From NCBI GenBank assembly GCA_037443765.1, contig JBBINS010000058.1:1-15759 (forward strand): a DNA stretch of 15,759 nucleotides, in the 5' to 3' direction. The notes beneath the pieces are model-generated. The model was not told where the DNA came from and did no database searches. It worked only from the letters and a program-made list of their open reading frames with translations. This DNA comes from CAIKZZ01 sp037443765. GTDB lineage: Bacteria > Pseudomonadota > Gammaproteobacteria > Steroidobacterales > Steroidobacteraceae. Below are positions 1 through 6,333 of the stretch, piece by piece (position 1 is the first letter of the stretch; the number at the start of each line of letters is the position of its first letter). The position numbers were made by a program, and so were the translations under genes.

Positions 1-51
1 ACTCCGCCAGCCGACCGCAGCGCGGCCGGGCTGCGCGCACTCCGCAGGATT

Positions 52-801
52 CTAGTGCGCGCCGGGCGCCGCCGCCGCGCCGGCGGGCTCGATCGAAAGC
101 AACTCGACGTCAAATACGAGCAGGGCATTCGGCGGAATTGCCGGGGTCGGCGGCTTCGCGCCGTAGGCGAGCTCCGGCGGGATGAAGAGCCGCCACTTGG
201 CGCCGGGACTCATCAGCGCGAGCGCCTCGCGCCAGCCCTGGATGACGTTCGCCGCCGCGATCTGAGCCGGATGGCCGCGCGAATAGGAACTGTCGAACTC
301 GCTGCCGTCCAACAACCGTCCCCGGTACTGCACCGTCACGTGGTCCGTCGGCCCGACGGTCGCGGCATCCTTCACGCCGGGCGTCAGCACTCGGTACTCG
401 AGGCCGGATCCCGTCGTCACCACGCCTTTCTCCTTCGCGTTATGCACGAGGAACTCCTGGGCCTCCGACTTATTGCGTTCGGCAAGCGCCTCGCTGACGG
501 CACGCAGGTACGCCCCCGCCCGCGCCCGTTCGTCGGCGCTCATCGCCTTGCCGCCCACGCCGTCCTTGATTCCGCGCAGCAGCGCATCGAGCGAGAACGC
601 GGGTCCCTGACCGAGCCCGCCGGCGCGGTACTGGTTGCCGAGCGATAGGCCCAGGCTGTAGCTGTCCATTTCACCGCCGGCGACGGCCGACTCAGCAGCC
701 GGCGACTCGGCGCGCGTTGCGGCTGCACCCAGGGCGAGCGCCACGGCGATCGCAACGGCGATCGCAACGGCGACCGGGGCGCGGTGAGTCAGACGGCTCA
801 T
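52..801 (-). CDS. FKBP-type peptidyl-prolyl cis-trans isomerase, exported (FkpA/Mip-like)
   Basis: A 249-residue proline isomerase that should assist protein folding in the periplasm or at the outer membrane. Residues 1-31 form a signal peptide with an Ala/Val/Ile-rich core ending near TRAES. Residues 44-125 look like the helical FKBP N-terminal dimerisation domain (DSYSLGLSLGNQ, then an Ala/Glu-rich helix). Residues 150-237 are the FKBP catalytic domain, with VTVQYRGRLLDGSEFDSS (155-172), VIQGWREAL (186-194) and PPELAYG (208-214) supplying the usual aromatic pocket residues. An in-frame ATG at 909 would add 36 Arg-rich residues. I chose the ATG at 799-801 because GGAG lies about 6 nt upstream and the signal peptide then begins at the N-terminus. 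It lies downstream of ubiB on the same strand, 196 bp away, so it probably has its own promoter. The family is certain; the exact subtype (fkpA, mip, fklB) is not. Confidence 0.93.
   Translation of the reverse strand: MSRLTHRAPVAVAIAVAIAVALALGAAATRAESPAAESAVAGGEMDSYSLGLSLGNQYRAGGLGQGPAFSLDALLRGIKDGVGGKAMSADERARAGAYLRAVSEALAERNKSEAQEFLVHNAKEKGVVTTGSGLEYRVLTPGVKDAATVGPTDHVTVQYRGRLLDGSEFDSSYSRGHPAQIAAANVIQGWREALALMSPGAKWRLFIPPELAYGAKPPTPAIPPNALLVFDVELLSIEPAGAAAAPGAH
743..774. repeat. 12-bp tandem repeat inside the FKBP signal peptide
   Basis: The unit ACGGCGATCGCA occurs twice in full (743-754, 755-766) followed by 8 bp of a third copy with one mismatch at its end. On the coding strand it encodes the repeated Ala-Val-Ala-Ile in the hydrophobic core of the signal peptide. 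Each complete unit contains the palindrome GCGATCGC. Because the unit is 12 bp, slippage would add or remove four residues without a frameshift. Confidence 0.85.
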
Positions 802-997
802 GGGAACTCCGGCGGCCTTGGAAGACGCTCGCGCACGCGACCCGCGCCGCGCGACTCCCGCTCGGGCGGGCGGGACGCGACGCGGAATCGCTGGCATCGA
901 GTATTGCACCGCTTCCGGAGGGCCGGGAGTCGGGTCTCTAGGTAGACGTCCGGACCTTGGACTGCGGGCCGAGGGGCCGCCCGGCGCCGCCGGCCCG
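802..997. other. Intergenic region between ubiB and the FKBP gene
   Basis: This 196-bp gap is the longest non-coding stretch in the window. It must carry the end of the ubiB transcript and probably the promoter of the minus-strand FKBP gene. The only AT-richer patch is around 899-905 (minus strand AATACT), a weak -10 candidate with no convincing -35. I see no small ORF with a good ribosome-binding site and no clear terminator hairpin. Confidence 0.5.
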
Positions 998-2635
998 TCA
1001 GCGACGCGCGAGCAAGTAAGCCACCGCGCTCGCGGTCGCGGCCACGCCGGCGAGTACCGGTTCCTGACCGAACATAATCCAGAGCGCGCCGAGGACGAGC
1101 ACCGCGACGGCGATCAGCGTCCGGTCGCGCCGCCGCGCGCTCTCGCGCAGCTCGGCGACGAGCCGGCGGTATTCGGTGCTCTCGCTCGGGAACAGCGCAC
1201 CTCGCGCTTCGGCCTCGCGCACCAGCCGCCGCAGCAATGGCGGCGTTGCCCGCAGCGTCTCGACGAACTCCGGCAGGTGGCGGCGAGCCTCCCGCAGGAG
1301 GGTCCGCGGGCTCATGCGCTCGCGGTACCACGCCTTCAGCAGCGGCTGGGCGGTCTTCCAGAGGTCGAGCTCCGGATAGAGCTGCCGCCCGAGCCCCTCG
1401 ATGTTGAGCAGCGTCTTCTGCAGCAGCACGAGCTGCGGCTGCACCTCCATGCGGAAGCGGCGCGCGATGTCGAAGAGCCTGAGCAGCACGATGCCGAAGG
1501 AGATCTCGGACAACGGCTTCTGGAAGATCGGCTCGCAGACGGTGCGCACCGCCGCCTCGAGCTCGTCGACGCGCGTGCCGGGCGGCACCCAGCCGCTCTC
1601 GACGTGCAGCTCCGCGACGCGCCGGTAGTCGCGGTCGAAGAACGCGAGGAAGTTGCCGGCGAGGTATTCGAGGTCCTTCGGGTCCAGCGTCCCGACGATG
1701 CCGAAGTCGACCGCCGCGTAGCGCGGGTGCTCCGGGTCGTCCGCGAACACGAAGATGTTGCCGGGGTGCATGTCGGCGTGGAAGAAGTTGTGCCGGAGCA
1801 TCTGCGTGAAGAAGATCTCGACGCCGTTCTCGGCGAGGCGCCGGATGTTGACCTTGAGTTCCCGCAGGCGCGCGATGTCGCTGATCTGGACGCCGCGGAT
1901 CCGCTCCATGACGAGCACGTCGCTGCGGCAGAGGTCGAAGTGCACCTCCGGCACGTAGAGGAGCGGCGAGCCCGCGAAGTTGCGCTTCAGCTGAGCGGCA
2001 TTCGCGGCCTCGCGCATGAGATCGAGCTCGTCCATGATCGTCTTGTCGTATTCGGCAACGACCTCGCGCGGCCGCAGCCGCGACGTGTCCGGCACGTACC
2101 GCAGCGCGAGCCCGGCGAGCGCGTACAGCACCTCGAGGTCGCGGCGGATGACCGTCTGCATCGAGGGCCTGAGCACCTTGACGATGACCTCGCGGCCGTC
2201 CTTGAGCGTCGCGGTGTGGACCTGCGCGATCGACGCCGCCGCGAGCGGTATCGTGTCGAAGCTGCCGAACACCTCGCCGACCGGGCTGCCAAGCGAGCGT
2301 TCGATCGCGGCGCGCGCCGCCTCGCCCGGAAACGGCGGCACGCGGTCCTGGAGCTTGGCGAGTTCGTCGGCGATGTCGGGTGGCAGCAGGTCGCGTCGTG
2401 TCGACACCGCCTGCCCGAACTTGATGAAGATCGGGCCGAGTTCCTCGAGCGCCAGCCGGATGCGCTCGCCGCGCGAGGCGCCGCGGCGGCGCTCGAACCA
2501 GGTCGAGGGCTGCAGGAAGTACAGGAACCGGAGCGGCCGGTAGAGGTGTGTCGCGACGACGAATTCGTCGAGCCCGTGGCGCACCAGCACGCGCTGGATC
2601 TCGAGCAGCCGCCCGGCGATCTTGAGGCTGATCAC
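998..2635 (-). CDS. ubiB: UbiB-family atypical kinase for ubiquinone biosynthesis
   Basis: A 545-residue member of the ABC1/ADCK/UbiB atypical kinase family, needed for aerobic ubiquinone biosynthesis at the inner membrane; the family has ATPase activity whose exact role is unresolved. Visible hallmarks are the KxGQ motif (FIKFGQAVSTRRDLLP, K72 to Q75), the Ala-rich loop replacing the usual glycine-rich loop (LAAASIAQVH, 131-140), a probable ATP lysine in VIVKVLRP (K153), the catalytic-loop region HADMHPGNI (286-294) and the DFG motif (310-312). The C-terminus (about 500-545) holds two hydrophobic segments, as expected for the membrane anchor. The start is GTG at 2633-2635, only 3 nt after the ubiJ stop and without a strong Shine-Dalgarno site, so translation is probably coupled to ubiJ. 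Length is normal for the family and all key motifs are intact. Confidence 0.97.
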   Translation of the reverse strand: MISLKIAGRLLEIQRVLVRHGLDEFVVATHLYRPLRFLYFLQPSTWFERRRGASRGERIRLALEELGPIFIKFGQAVSTRRDLLPPDIADELAKLQDRVPPFPGEAARAAIERSLGSPVGEVFGSFDTIPLAAASIAQVHTATLKDGREVIVKVLRPSMQTVIRRDLEVLYALAGLALRYVPDTSRLRPREVVAEYDKTIMDELDLMREAANAAQLKRNFAGSPLLYVPEVHFDLCRSDVLVMERIRGVQISDIARLRELKVNIRRLAENGVEIFFTQMLRHNFFHADMHPGNIFVFADDPEHPRYAAVDFGIVGTLDPKDLEYLAGNFLAFFDRDYRRVAELHVESGWVPPGTRVDELEAAVRTVCEPIFQKPLSEISFGIVLLRLFDIARRFRMEVQPQLVLLQKTLLNIEGLGRQLYPELDLWKTAQPLLKAWYRERMSPRTLLREARRHLPEFVETLRATPPLLRRLVREAEARGALFPSESTEYRRLVAELRESARRRDRTLIAVAVLVLGALWIMFGQEPVLAGVAATASAVAYLLARR

Positions 2636-2638
2636 GGT

Positions 2639-3265
2639 TCAGCGCGCGAGGCGTGCGAGCCGCGCGGCGGCGAGTTCGAGCCGCGCCTCGGCGCGGTCGC
2701 CGTGCTCGCGAATCTCGTCGACGGCGGAGTGGAACGTCTCGAGCTCGGCGCCGGTCAGGACGTCGCGCCCCTCCTCGGTCAGGTATTCGCCGACGTTGCG
2801 CGCGAGCGAGTCGATCGCGCGCCGGCCCCAGTGGACCGCCCGCTTCGCGGCGCGGGCCGCGTAGTGCGCCGGGACGTCGCCGACGAGCCGGGCGAGCTCC
2901 TCCTCGATCTCCGGTCGCGCGTGGCGGAGCAGCTTCTCGAAGGACGCCGCGACCTCGGCGTCGCCCGCGATCGTGACGCCGGCCGCCGTGTAGCGGCCGT
3001 CGTTGCGGCCGGCGAGCAGTGCCGCGAGGCCGAGCGGCGTGCCGGTCACCGAGGCGTCGGCGGCCTCCTCGCCGGTGTCGAGCGCGAGGCCGTCCGCCGC
3101 CGCCGCGAGCCTGAGCCGCACGAGGCGCCCGCCGACCGGGGTCTCGACCTGGATGGCGAACGAGCGCCCGGCGAGCGCGGCGAGGAGCTGGCGCGCAGGC
3201 GTCGAGGCGGCGAGGTTGCGGTTGACCAGCGCCTCGACCGGCTTCAGGAGCGGCGTGGCGGCCAT
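2639..3265 (-). CDS. ubiJ: UbiJ ubiquinone biosynthesis accessory factor (SCP2 domain)
   Basis: A 208-residue protein that fits UbiJ, the lipid-binding accessory factor which with UbiK supports the soluble multi-enzyme Ubi complex that modifies the ubiquinone ring. Residues about 15-115 resemble an SCP2/sterol-carrier domain, with the characteristic ending VTIAGDAEVAASFEKLL (97-113). Residues 115-208 are charged and helical (EIEEELARLVGD, then an Arg/Ala/Glu-rich tail), typical of UbiJ. Its ATG overlaps the ubiE stop by one base (TGATG), and ubiB follows after 3 nt, giving the classic ubiE-ubiJ-ubiB order. The sequence is poorly conserved in this family, so the assignment rests on domain form plus position. 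An uncharacterised SCP2 protein is the only real alternative. Confidence 0.9.
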   Translation of the reverse strand: MAATPLLKPVEALVNRNLAASTPARQLLAALAGRSFAIQVETPVGGRLVRLRLAAAADGLALDTGEEAADASVTGTPLGLAALLAGRNDGRYTAAGVTIAGDAEVAASFEKLLRHARPEIEEELARLVGDVPAHYAARAAKRAVHWGRRAIDSLARNVGEYLTEEGRDVLTGAELETFHSAVDEIREHGDRAEARLELAAARLARLAR

Positions 3266-4035
3266 CAGTAGCGCCAGCCGCGGTGCAGCGCGACGATGCC
3301 GCCCGTCAGGTTGTGGTAGCGGCAGCCGTCGAAGCCGGCATCGCGCATCATCGCCAGCAGCGTCGGCTGGTCGGGGAACATGCGGATCGACTCGGCGAGG
3401 TAGCGGTAGCTGTCCGCATCCTGTGCGACGAGCCGGCCGAGCGCGGGCAGCACCTTGAAGGAGTACGCGTCGTAGATCGGCGCGAGGCCCGGAGCGACGG
3501 GCTTGGAGAACTCGAGGATCAGCAGCTGCCCGCCCGGCTTCAGCACGCGGTACATCGAGGCGAGCGCCGCGGCCTTGTCGGTGACGTTGCGCAGCCCGAA
3601 ACCGATCGTCACGCAGTCGAAGGAAGAGTCGCGGAACGGCAGCCGCTCGGCGTTCGCGAGCACGTGCTCGACCTGCGTGACGATTCCCCGGTCGAGCAGC
3701 CGGTCGCGCCCGTGCGCGAGCATCGCCGCGTTGATGTCCGACAGCACCACCCGGCCGGTCGTGCCGACCTGGCGGGCGAGCCCGGCGGCGAGATCGCCGG
3801 TGCCGCCGGCGACGTCGAGCGCGTGCTGCCCCGGCCTCAGGCCGGTCTGCGACAGCAGGAACCGCTTCCAGAGCCGGTGCACGCCGAACGACATGAGGTC
3901 GTTCATGACGTCGTAGCGGCTGGCGACCGAATCGAACACCGCGCGGACCCGGCCGGCCTTCTCGGCCGCGGCGACCTGCTGGTAGCCGAAGTCAACGGTT
4001 TCGGGGGCGGAGCGCTTGTCTGGGGATCCGGTCAT
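3265..4035 (-). CDS. ubiE: UbiE C-methyltransferase of ubiquinone/menaquinone biosynthesis
   Basis: A 256-residue SAM-dependent methyltransferase that adds the ring C-methyl group to 2-methoxy-6-polyprenyl-1,4-benzoquinol (and to demethylmenaquinol in organisms that make it). Family signatures are FDSVASRYDVMNDLMSFG (34-51), SAM motif I ALDVAGGTGDLA (72-83), the acidic end of strand 2 VLSDIN (97-102), and GFGLRNVTDK (145-154). The C-terminus LTGGIVALHRGWRY is typical. The open frame continues far upstream, but the family begins at the ATG at 4033-4035 (MTGSPDKRSAPETVDFGYQ), so the longer frame is rejected. It is the first gene of ubiE-ubiJ-ubiB. Its start codon lies 15 bp from the start of a divergent esterase gene, so its promoter must sit inside that gene. 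Confidence 0.97.
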   Translation of the reverse strand: MTGSPDKRSAPETVDFGYQQVAAAEKAGRVRAVFDSVASRYDVMNDLMSFGVHRLWKRFLLSQTGLRPGQHALDVAGGTGDLAAGLARQVGTTGRVVLSDINAAMLAHGRDRLLDRGIVTQVEHVLANAERLPFRDSSFDCVTIGFGLRNVTDKAAALASMYRVLKPGGQLLILEFSKPVAPGLAPIYDAYSFKVLPALGRLVAQDADSYRYLAESIRMFPDQPTLLAMMRDAGFDGCRYHNLTGGIVALHRGWRY

Positions 4036-4050
4036 CGGGAGCGAGCTCGG

Positions 4051-5082
4051 GTGAAAACCGTGAAATTGTACCGCTCGGCGCACGGTACCGCACCGCGCAC
4101 GGCCGCCGCCCGCCGGGGAGGCCGGTTGCTCGTCCTGGCGGCGCTCGCGCTCGTCGCCCAGCACGCGTGTGCGGCGCCGGCCTGCGCCGATCGCGGCGCC
4201 AAGGCGCCGGAGGCGCGTTGCGAGTCGCTCGCGTTCGGCGGCCGCGAGCGCACCTACCGCGTCTACGTGCCGGCGCGGCTCGAGGCCAAGGCCCCGTTGC
4301 TCGTCGTGCTGCACGGGGGTGGTGGCGGCGGAGCGGGAATGGAGGCGCTCACGGAGCGCGGCTTCAATCGCCGCGCGGACGAGGCCGGTGCCCTGGTCGT
4401 CTACCCCGACGGCGTCGACCACGGCTGGAACGACGGTCGTCAGGACCTCAAGACGCGCGCCGTCCGCGACGGCGTCGACGACGTCGGCTTCCTGCGCGCG
4501 CTCGTCGCCGCGCTCGGTGATCGCTATCCGGTCGACCGCGACCGCGTCTTCGTGACCGGCATCTCGAACGGCGGCATGATGACCTTGCGCCTCGCCTGCG
4601 ACGCCGCCGATGTGTTCTCCGGATTCGTCGCGGTCGCCGCAAGCCTCGGCGAGGACACTGCGGCGCGGTGCCGGCCGGTGGCGGCGCGGCCGGTCGCGCT
4701 GATCGACGGCACCGACGATCCGCTCGTGCCGTTCGCGGGCGGCGACGTCCGCGTGCTCGGCGCGCACCGCGGCCGGGTCATCGGCGCCGACGCGACCTTC
4801 GCCGCGTTCCGCGGCTTCGCGGGCTGCACGTCGGTCGAGGCGGAGCCGCCGCTCGATCGGATCGCGAACGACGGCACGGCGCTCGTCGTCCGCCGCGCCG
4901 TGGGCTGCAGCCCGGGCACCCGCGTCGTGCTCTACGAGGTACAGGGCGGCGGGCACGCGTGGCCCGGCGGCGTCCGTTACGCGCGCGAGTGGCTCATCGG
5001 GAAAGCGAGTCGGGAGCTCGACGCGACCGACGAGGCGTGGCGCTTCCTGGGCCTTGGAGGAAACCGGCGAGGACCGGTGTGA
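4051..5082 (+). CDS. Secreted PHB-depolymerase/LpqC-family esterase
   Basis: A 343-residue alpha/beta-hydrolase of the LpqC/poly(3-hydroxybutyrate) depolymerase-like family, which also includes feruloyl and acetylxylan esterases; the natural substrate cannot be read from sequence. An N-terminal basic region and hydrophobic stretch (about 24-43) form a signal peptide, so the enzyme acts outside the cytoplasm. Motifs are the oxyanion loop VVLHGGGGGG (85-94), nucleophile GISNGGMM (S172), acid in DGTDDPLVPF (D222 or D223) and the histidine in GGGHAWPGG (H302). Six cysteines in the mature part (45, 57, 183, 207, 259, 286) could form disulfides. The start is GTG at 4051, with GGGAG at 4037-4041, 9 nt upstream; a second GTG at 4060 is too far from that site. 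Its last 89 bp overlap the convergent acyltransferase gene. Confidence 0.88.
   Translation: MKTVKLYRSAHGTAPRTAAARRGGRLLVLAALALVAQHACAAPACADRGAKAPEARCESLAFGGRERTYRVYVPARLEAKAPLLVVLHGGGGGGAGMEALTERGFNRRADEAGALVVYPDGVDHGWNDGRQDLKTRAVRDGVDDVGFLRALVAALGDRYPVDRDRVFVTGISNGGMMTLRLACDAADVFSGFVAVAASLGEDTAARCRPVAARPVALIDGTDDPLVPFAGGDVRVLGAHRGRVIGADATFAAFRGFAGCTSVEAEPPLDRIANDGTALVVRRAVGCSPGTRVVLYEVQGGGHAWPGGVRYAREWLIGKASRELDATDEAWRFLGLGGNRRGPV
4065..4070 (-). promoter_or_regulatory. Candidate -10 element for ubiE-ubiJ-ubiB
   Basis: The minus strand reads TACAAT (5 of 6 to TATAAT) in an AT-rich patch within an otherwise very GC-rich stretch. It would place transcription start near 4058, about 22 nt upstream of the ubiE ATG. 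No good -35 hexamer is visible 16-18 bp upstream. The element falls within codons 5-7 of the divergent esterase gene. Confidence 0.4.
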
Positions 5083-6187
5083 ACAGCGCCTCCTCGGTCA
5101 GGAACGCATCGTGGCCGTAGGGTGAGCTGAGCTCGACGTATTCGGTGTCGATGCCCGCGGCGCGCAGCACCGAGGCCACCGTGCGCTGCTGCACAACGGG
5201 GAACAGCAGGTCCTGCTCGACGCCGACGACGAGCGCACGCTCGACCTTGAGGAATGACGCGGCGCGCGCGACGTCCGAGGCCGCGTGCGTGTGCACGATC
5301 GCGTCGCCCTCCGGCGTCGCGCCGTGCGAGCCGAAGTCGAAGAGGTCCATCGCCCGCGAGATCGTCCAGTACGCCCACGGGTCGAACTGCTTCACGAACT
5401 TCTGCGCGACGTGCTCGAGCCAGCTCTCGACCTCGAATTCCGTGCCGGACGGGTGGCCCGCGAACGGCTCGCTCTGTTGGCGTGCGAAGCGCTTCTCGAG
5501 GAGCTCGGTGCCGACGTAGGACAGGATGCCGATCTTGCGCGCCCAGCGCATGGCCTGCGCGATCGTGGCGCGATCGCCGCCATTGCGCAGTGCCGAGCCG
5601 ACGATCTCGCGCTGCAGGCTCCGGGTCGCGATCGCGGACGCCGACGCCGCCAGGGCGCCCGAGATCGACACAACCGCGCGCGCCTTGCCCGGGAAGCAGA
5701 CCGCGTGCGCGAGCACCGTCATGCCGCCGAGCGAGGCGCCGACGACGGCCGCGAGCCGCTCGATGCCGAACGACTCGACCGCCGCCTGGCTCGCGCGCGC
5801 GATGTCCTCGACCCGCAGTTCCGGGAAGTCGCCGCCGTACGGGCAGCCGGTCACCGGAATCGGCGAGGCGGGCCCGGTCGAGCCGAAGCAGCTGCCGAGC
5901 GAGTTGACCGAGATCACGAAGAAGCGATCCGTGTCGATCGCGCGTCCCGGGCCGATCATCGACTCCCACCAGCCCGGCGACGGGTCGCCCGGGTGGGAAT
6001 GGGCGTGCGCCGAGGCGGACAGGCCCGTGAACAGCAGCACCGCGTTGTCCCGGCCGGGCGCCAGGCGGCCGTAGGTCTCGACCGCGACCTCCGCCTCGAC
6101 GAGCACGCCGCCGGCCTGCAGGCGGAACGGGCTCGGCAGCCGCACCTTGCGGGCGGCCGACGGCGAGTCTGGGGGGAACGCGCTCAT
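4994..6187 (-). CDS. MetX-family O-acyltransferase, probable serine O-succinyltransferase
   Basis: A 397-residue alpha/beta-hydrolase acyltransferase of the MetX family, whose members acylate homoserine or serine. The catalytic triad is visible: nucleophile VVGASLGGM (S152), acid VEQDLLFP (D326) and SPYGHDAF (H359). Two stretches, FTGLSASAHAHSH (53-65) and VNSLGSCFGSTGPAS (94-108), match what I remember of the Xanthomonas protein characterised as serine O-succinyltransferase, not the HALTGDSH pattern of classical homoserine acetyltransferases. There is no metW downstream, which normally follows metX in methionine operons, and the divergent neighbour is a cysteine synthase. Together these favour L-serine plus succinyl-CoA as substrates. 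ATG at 6185-6187 has GGAAG about 9 nt upstream. The last 20 residues are an Arg/Ser-rich tail past the domain and lie in the overlap with the esterase gene. Homoserine O-acyltransferase remains possible. Confidence 0.85.
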   Translation of the reverse strand: MSAFPPDSPSAARKVRLPSPFRLQAGGVLVEAEVAVETYGRLAPGRDNAVLLFTGLSASAHAHSHPGDPSPGWWESMIGPGRAIDTDRFFVISVNSLGSCFGSTGPASPIPVTGCPYGGDFPELRVEDIARASQAAVESFGIERLAAVVGASLGGMTVLAHAVCFPGKARAVVSISGALAASASAIATRSLQREIVGSALRNGGDRATIAQAMRWARKIGILSYVGTELLEKRFARQQSEPFAGHPSGTEFEVESWLEHVAQKFVKQFDPWAYWTISRAMDLFDFGSHGATPEGDAIVHTHAASDVARAASFLKVERALVVGVEQDLLFPVVQQRTVASVLRAAGIDTEYVELSSPYGHDAFLTEEALFTPVLAGFLQGPGSATPRRSRRAPDSLSR

Positions 6188-6243
6188 GGAGCGGATCTTC
6201 CGCCCATCGGGCCCGCCCGGCCATCGTCCCCCAAGAACCGATC

Positions 6244-6249
6244 GTTATA
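6244..6249 (-). promoter_or_regulatory. Candidate -10 element for the acyltransferase gene
   Basis: The minus strand reads TATAAC (5 of 6 to consensus), the best -10 match in the 146-bp divergent region. It would give a leader of about 50 nt before the ATG at 6187. No good -35 element is visible at the right spacing, so an activator may be required, or the match is chance. Confidence 0.35.
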
Positions 6250-6292
6250 GGCCAAGACCCAACCGGCCGAGCCCGGGCCGCGGGGGCCGGCC

Positions 6293-6298
6293 TACACT
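6293..6298 (+). promoter_or_regulatory. Candidate -10 element for cysteine synthase
   Basis: TACACT (4 of 6) lies 35 bp before the ATG, giving a leader of roughly 29 nt. The region 16-18 bp upstream is pure GC with no TTGACA-like hexamer. Activator dependence, for example on a CysB-type LysR regulator, would fit but is inference. Confidence 0.3.
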
Positions 6299-6309
6299 CT
6301 GAGGCCTCC

Positions 6310-6333
6310 CGGACACCTCCACGGACACCCCAG
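6310..6333 (+). repeat. Imperfect 12-bp tandem repeat abutting the cysteine synthase start codon
   Basis: CGGACACCTCCA (6310-6321) is followed directly by CGGACACCCCAG (6322-6333), identical at 9 of 12 positions including the first 8. The second copy ends at the base before the ATG. No Shine-Dalgarno sequence is present, so the repeat occupies the place of a normal ribosome-binding site. Confidence 0.6.

Noticed and set aside
16..35. Hairpin CGCAGC/GCTGCG with an 8-nt loop downstream of the FKBP stop, as a terminator
   Set aside because: Only six base pairs and no T-run; such palindromes are frequent by chance at this GC content.
800..3271. A plus-strand open frame of 823 codons opposite ubiB and ubiJ
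   Set aside because: It is an antisense shadow of ubiB/ubiJ: Arg/Glu/His-rich, with no recognisable domain, while the opposite strand has complete family motifs.
4036..4956. Upstream extension of ubiE in the same frame
   Set aside because: The added residues are the antisense of the esterase gene; UbiE proteins begin at the MTGSPDK start.
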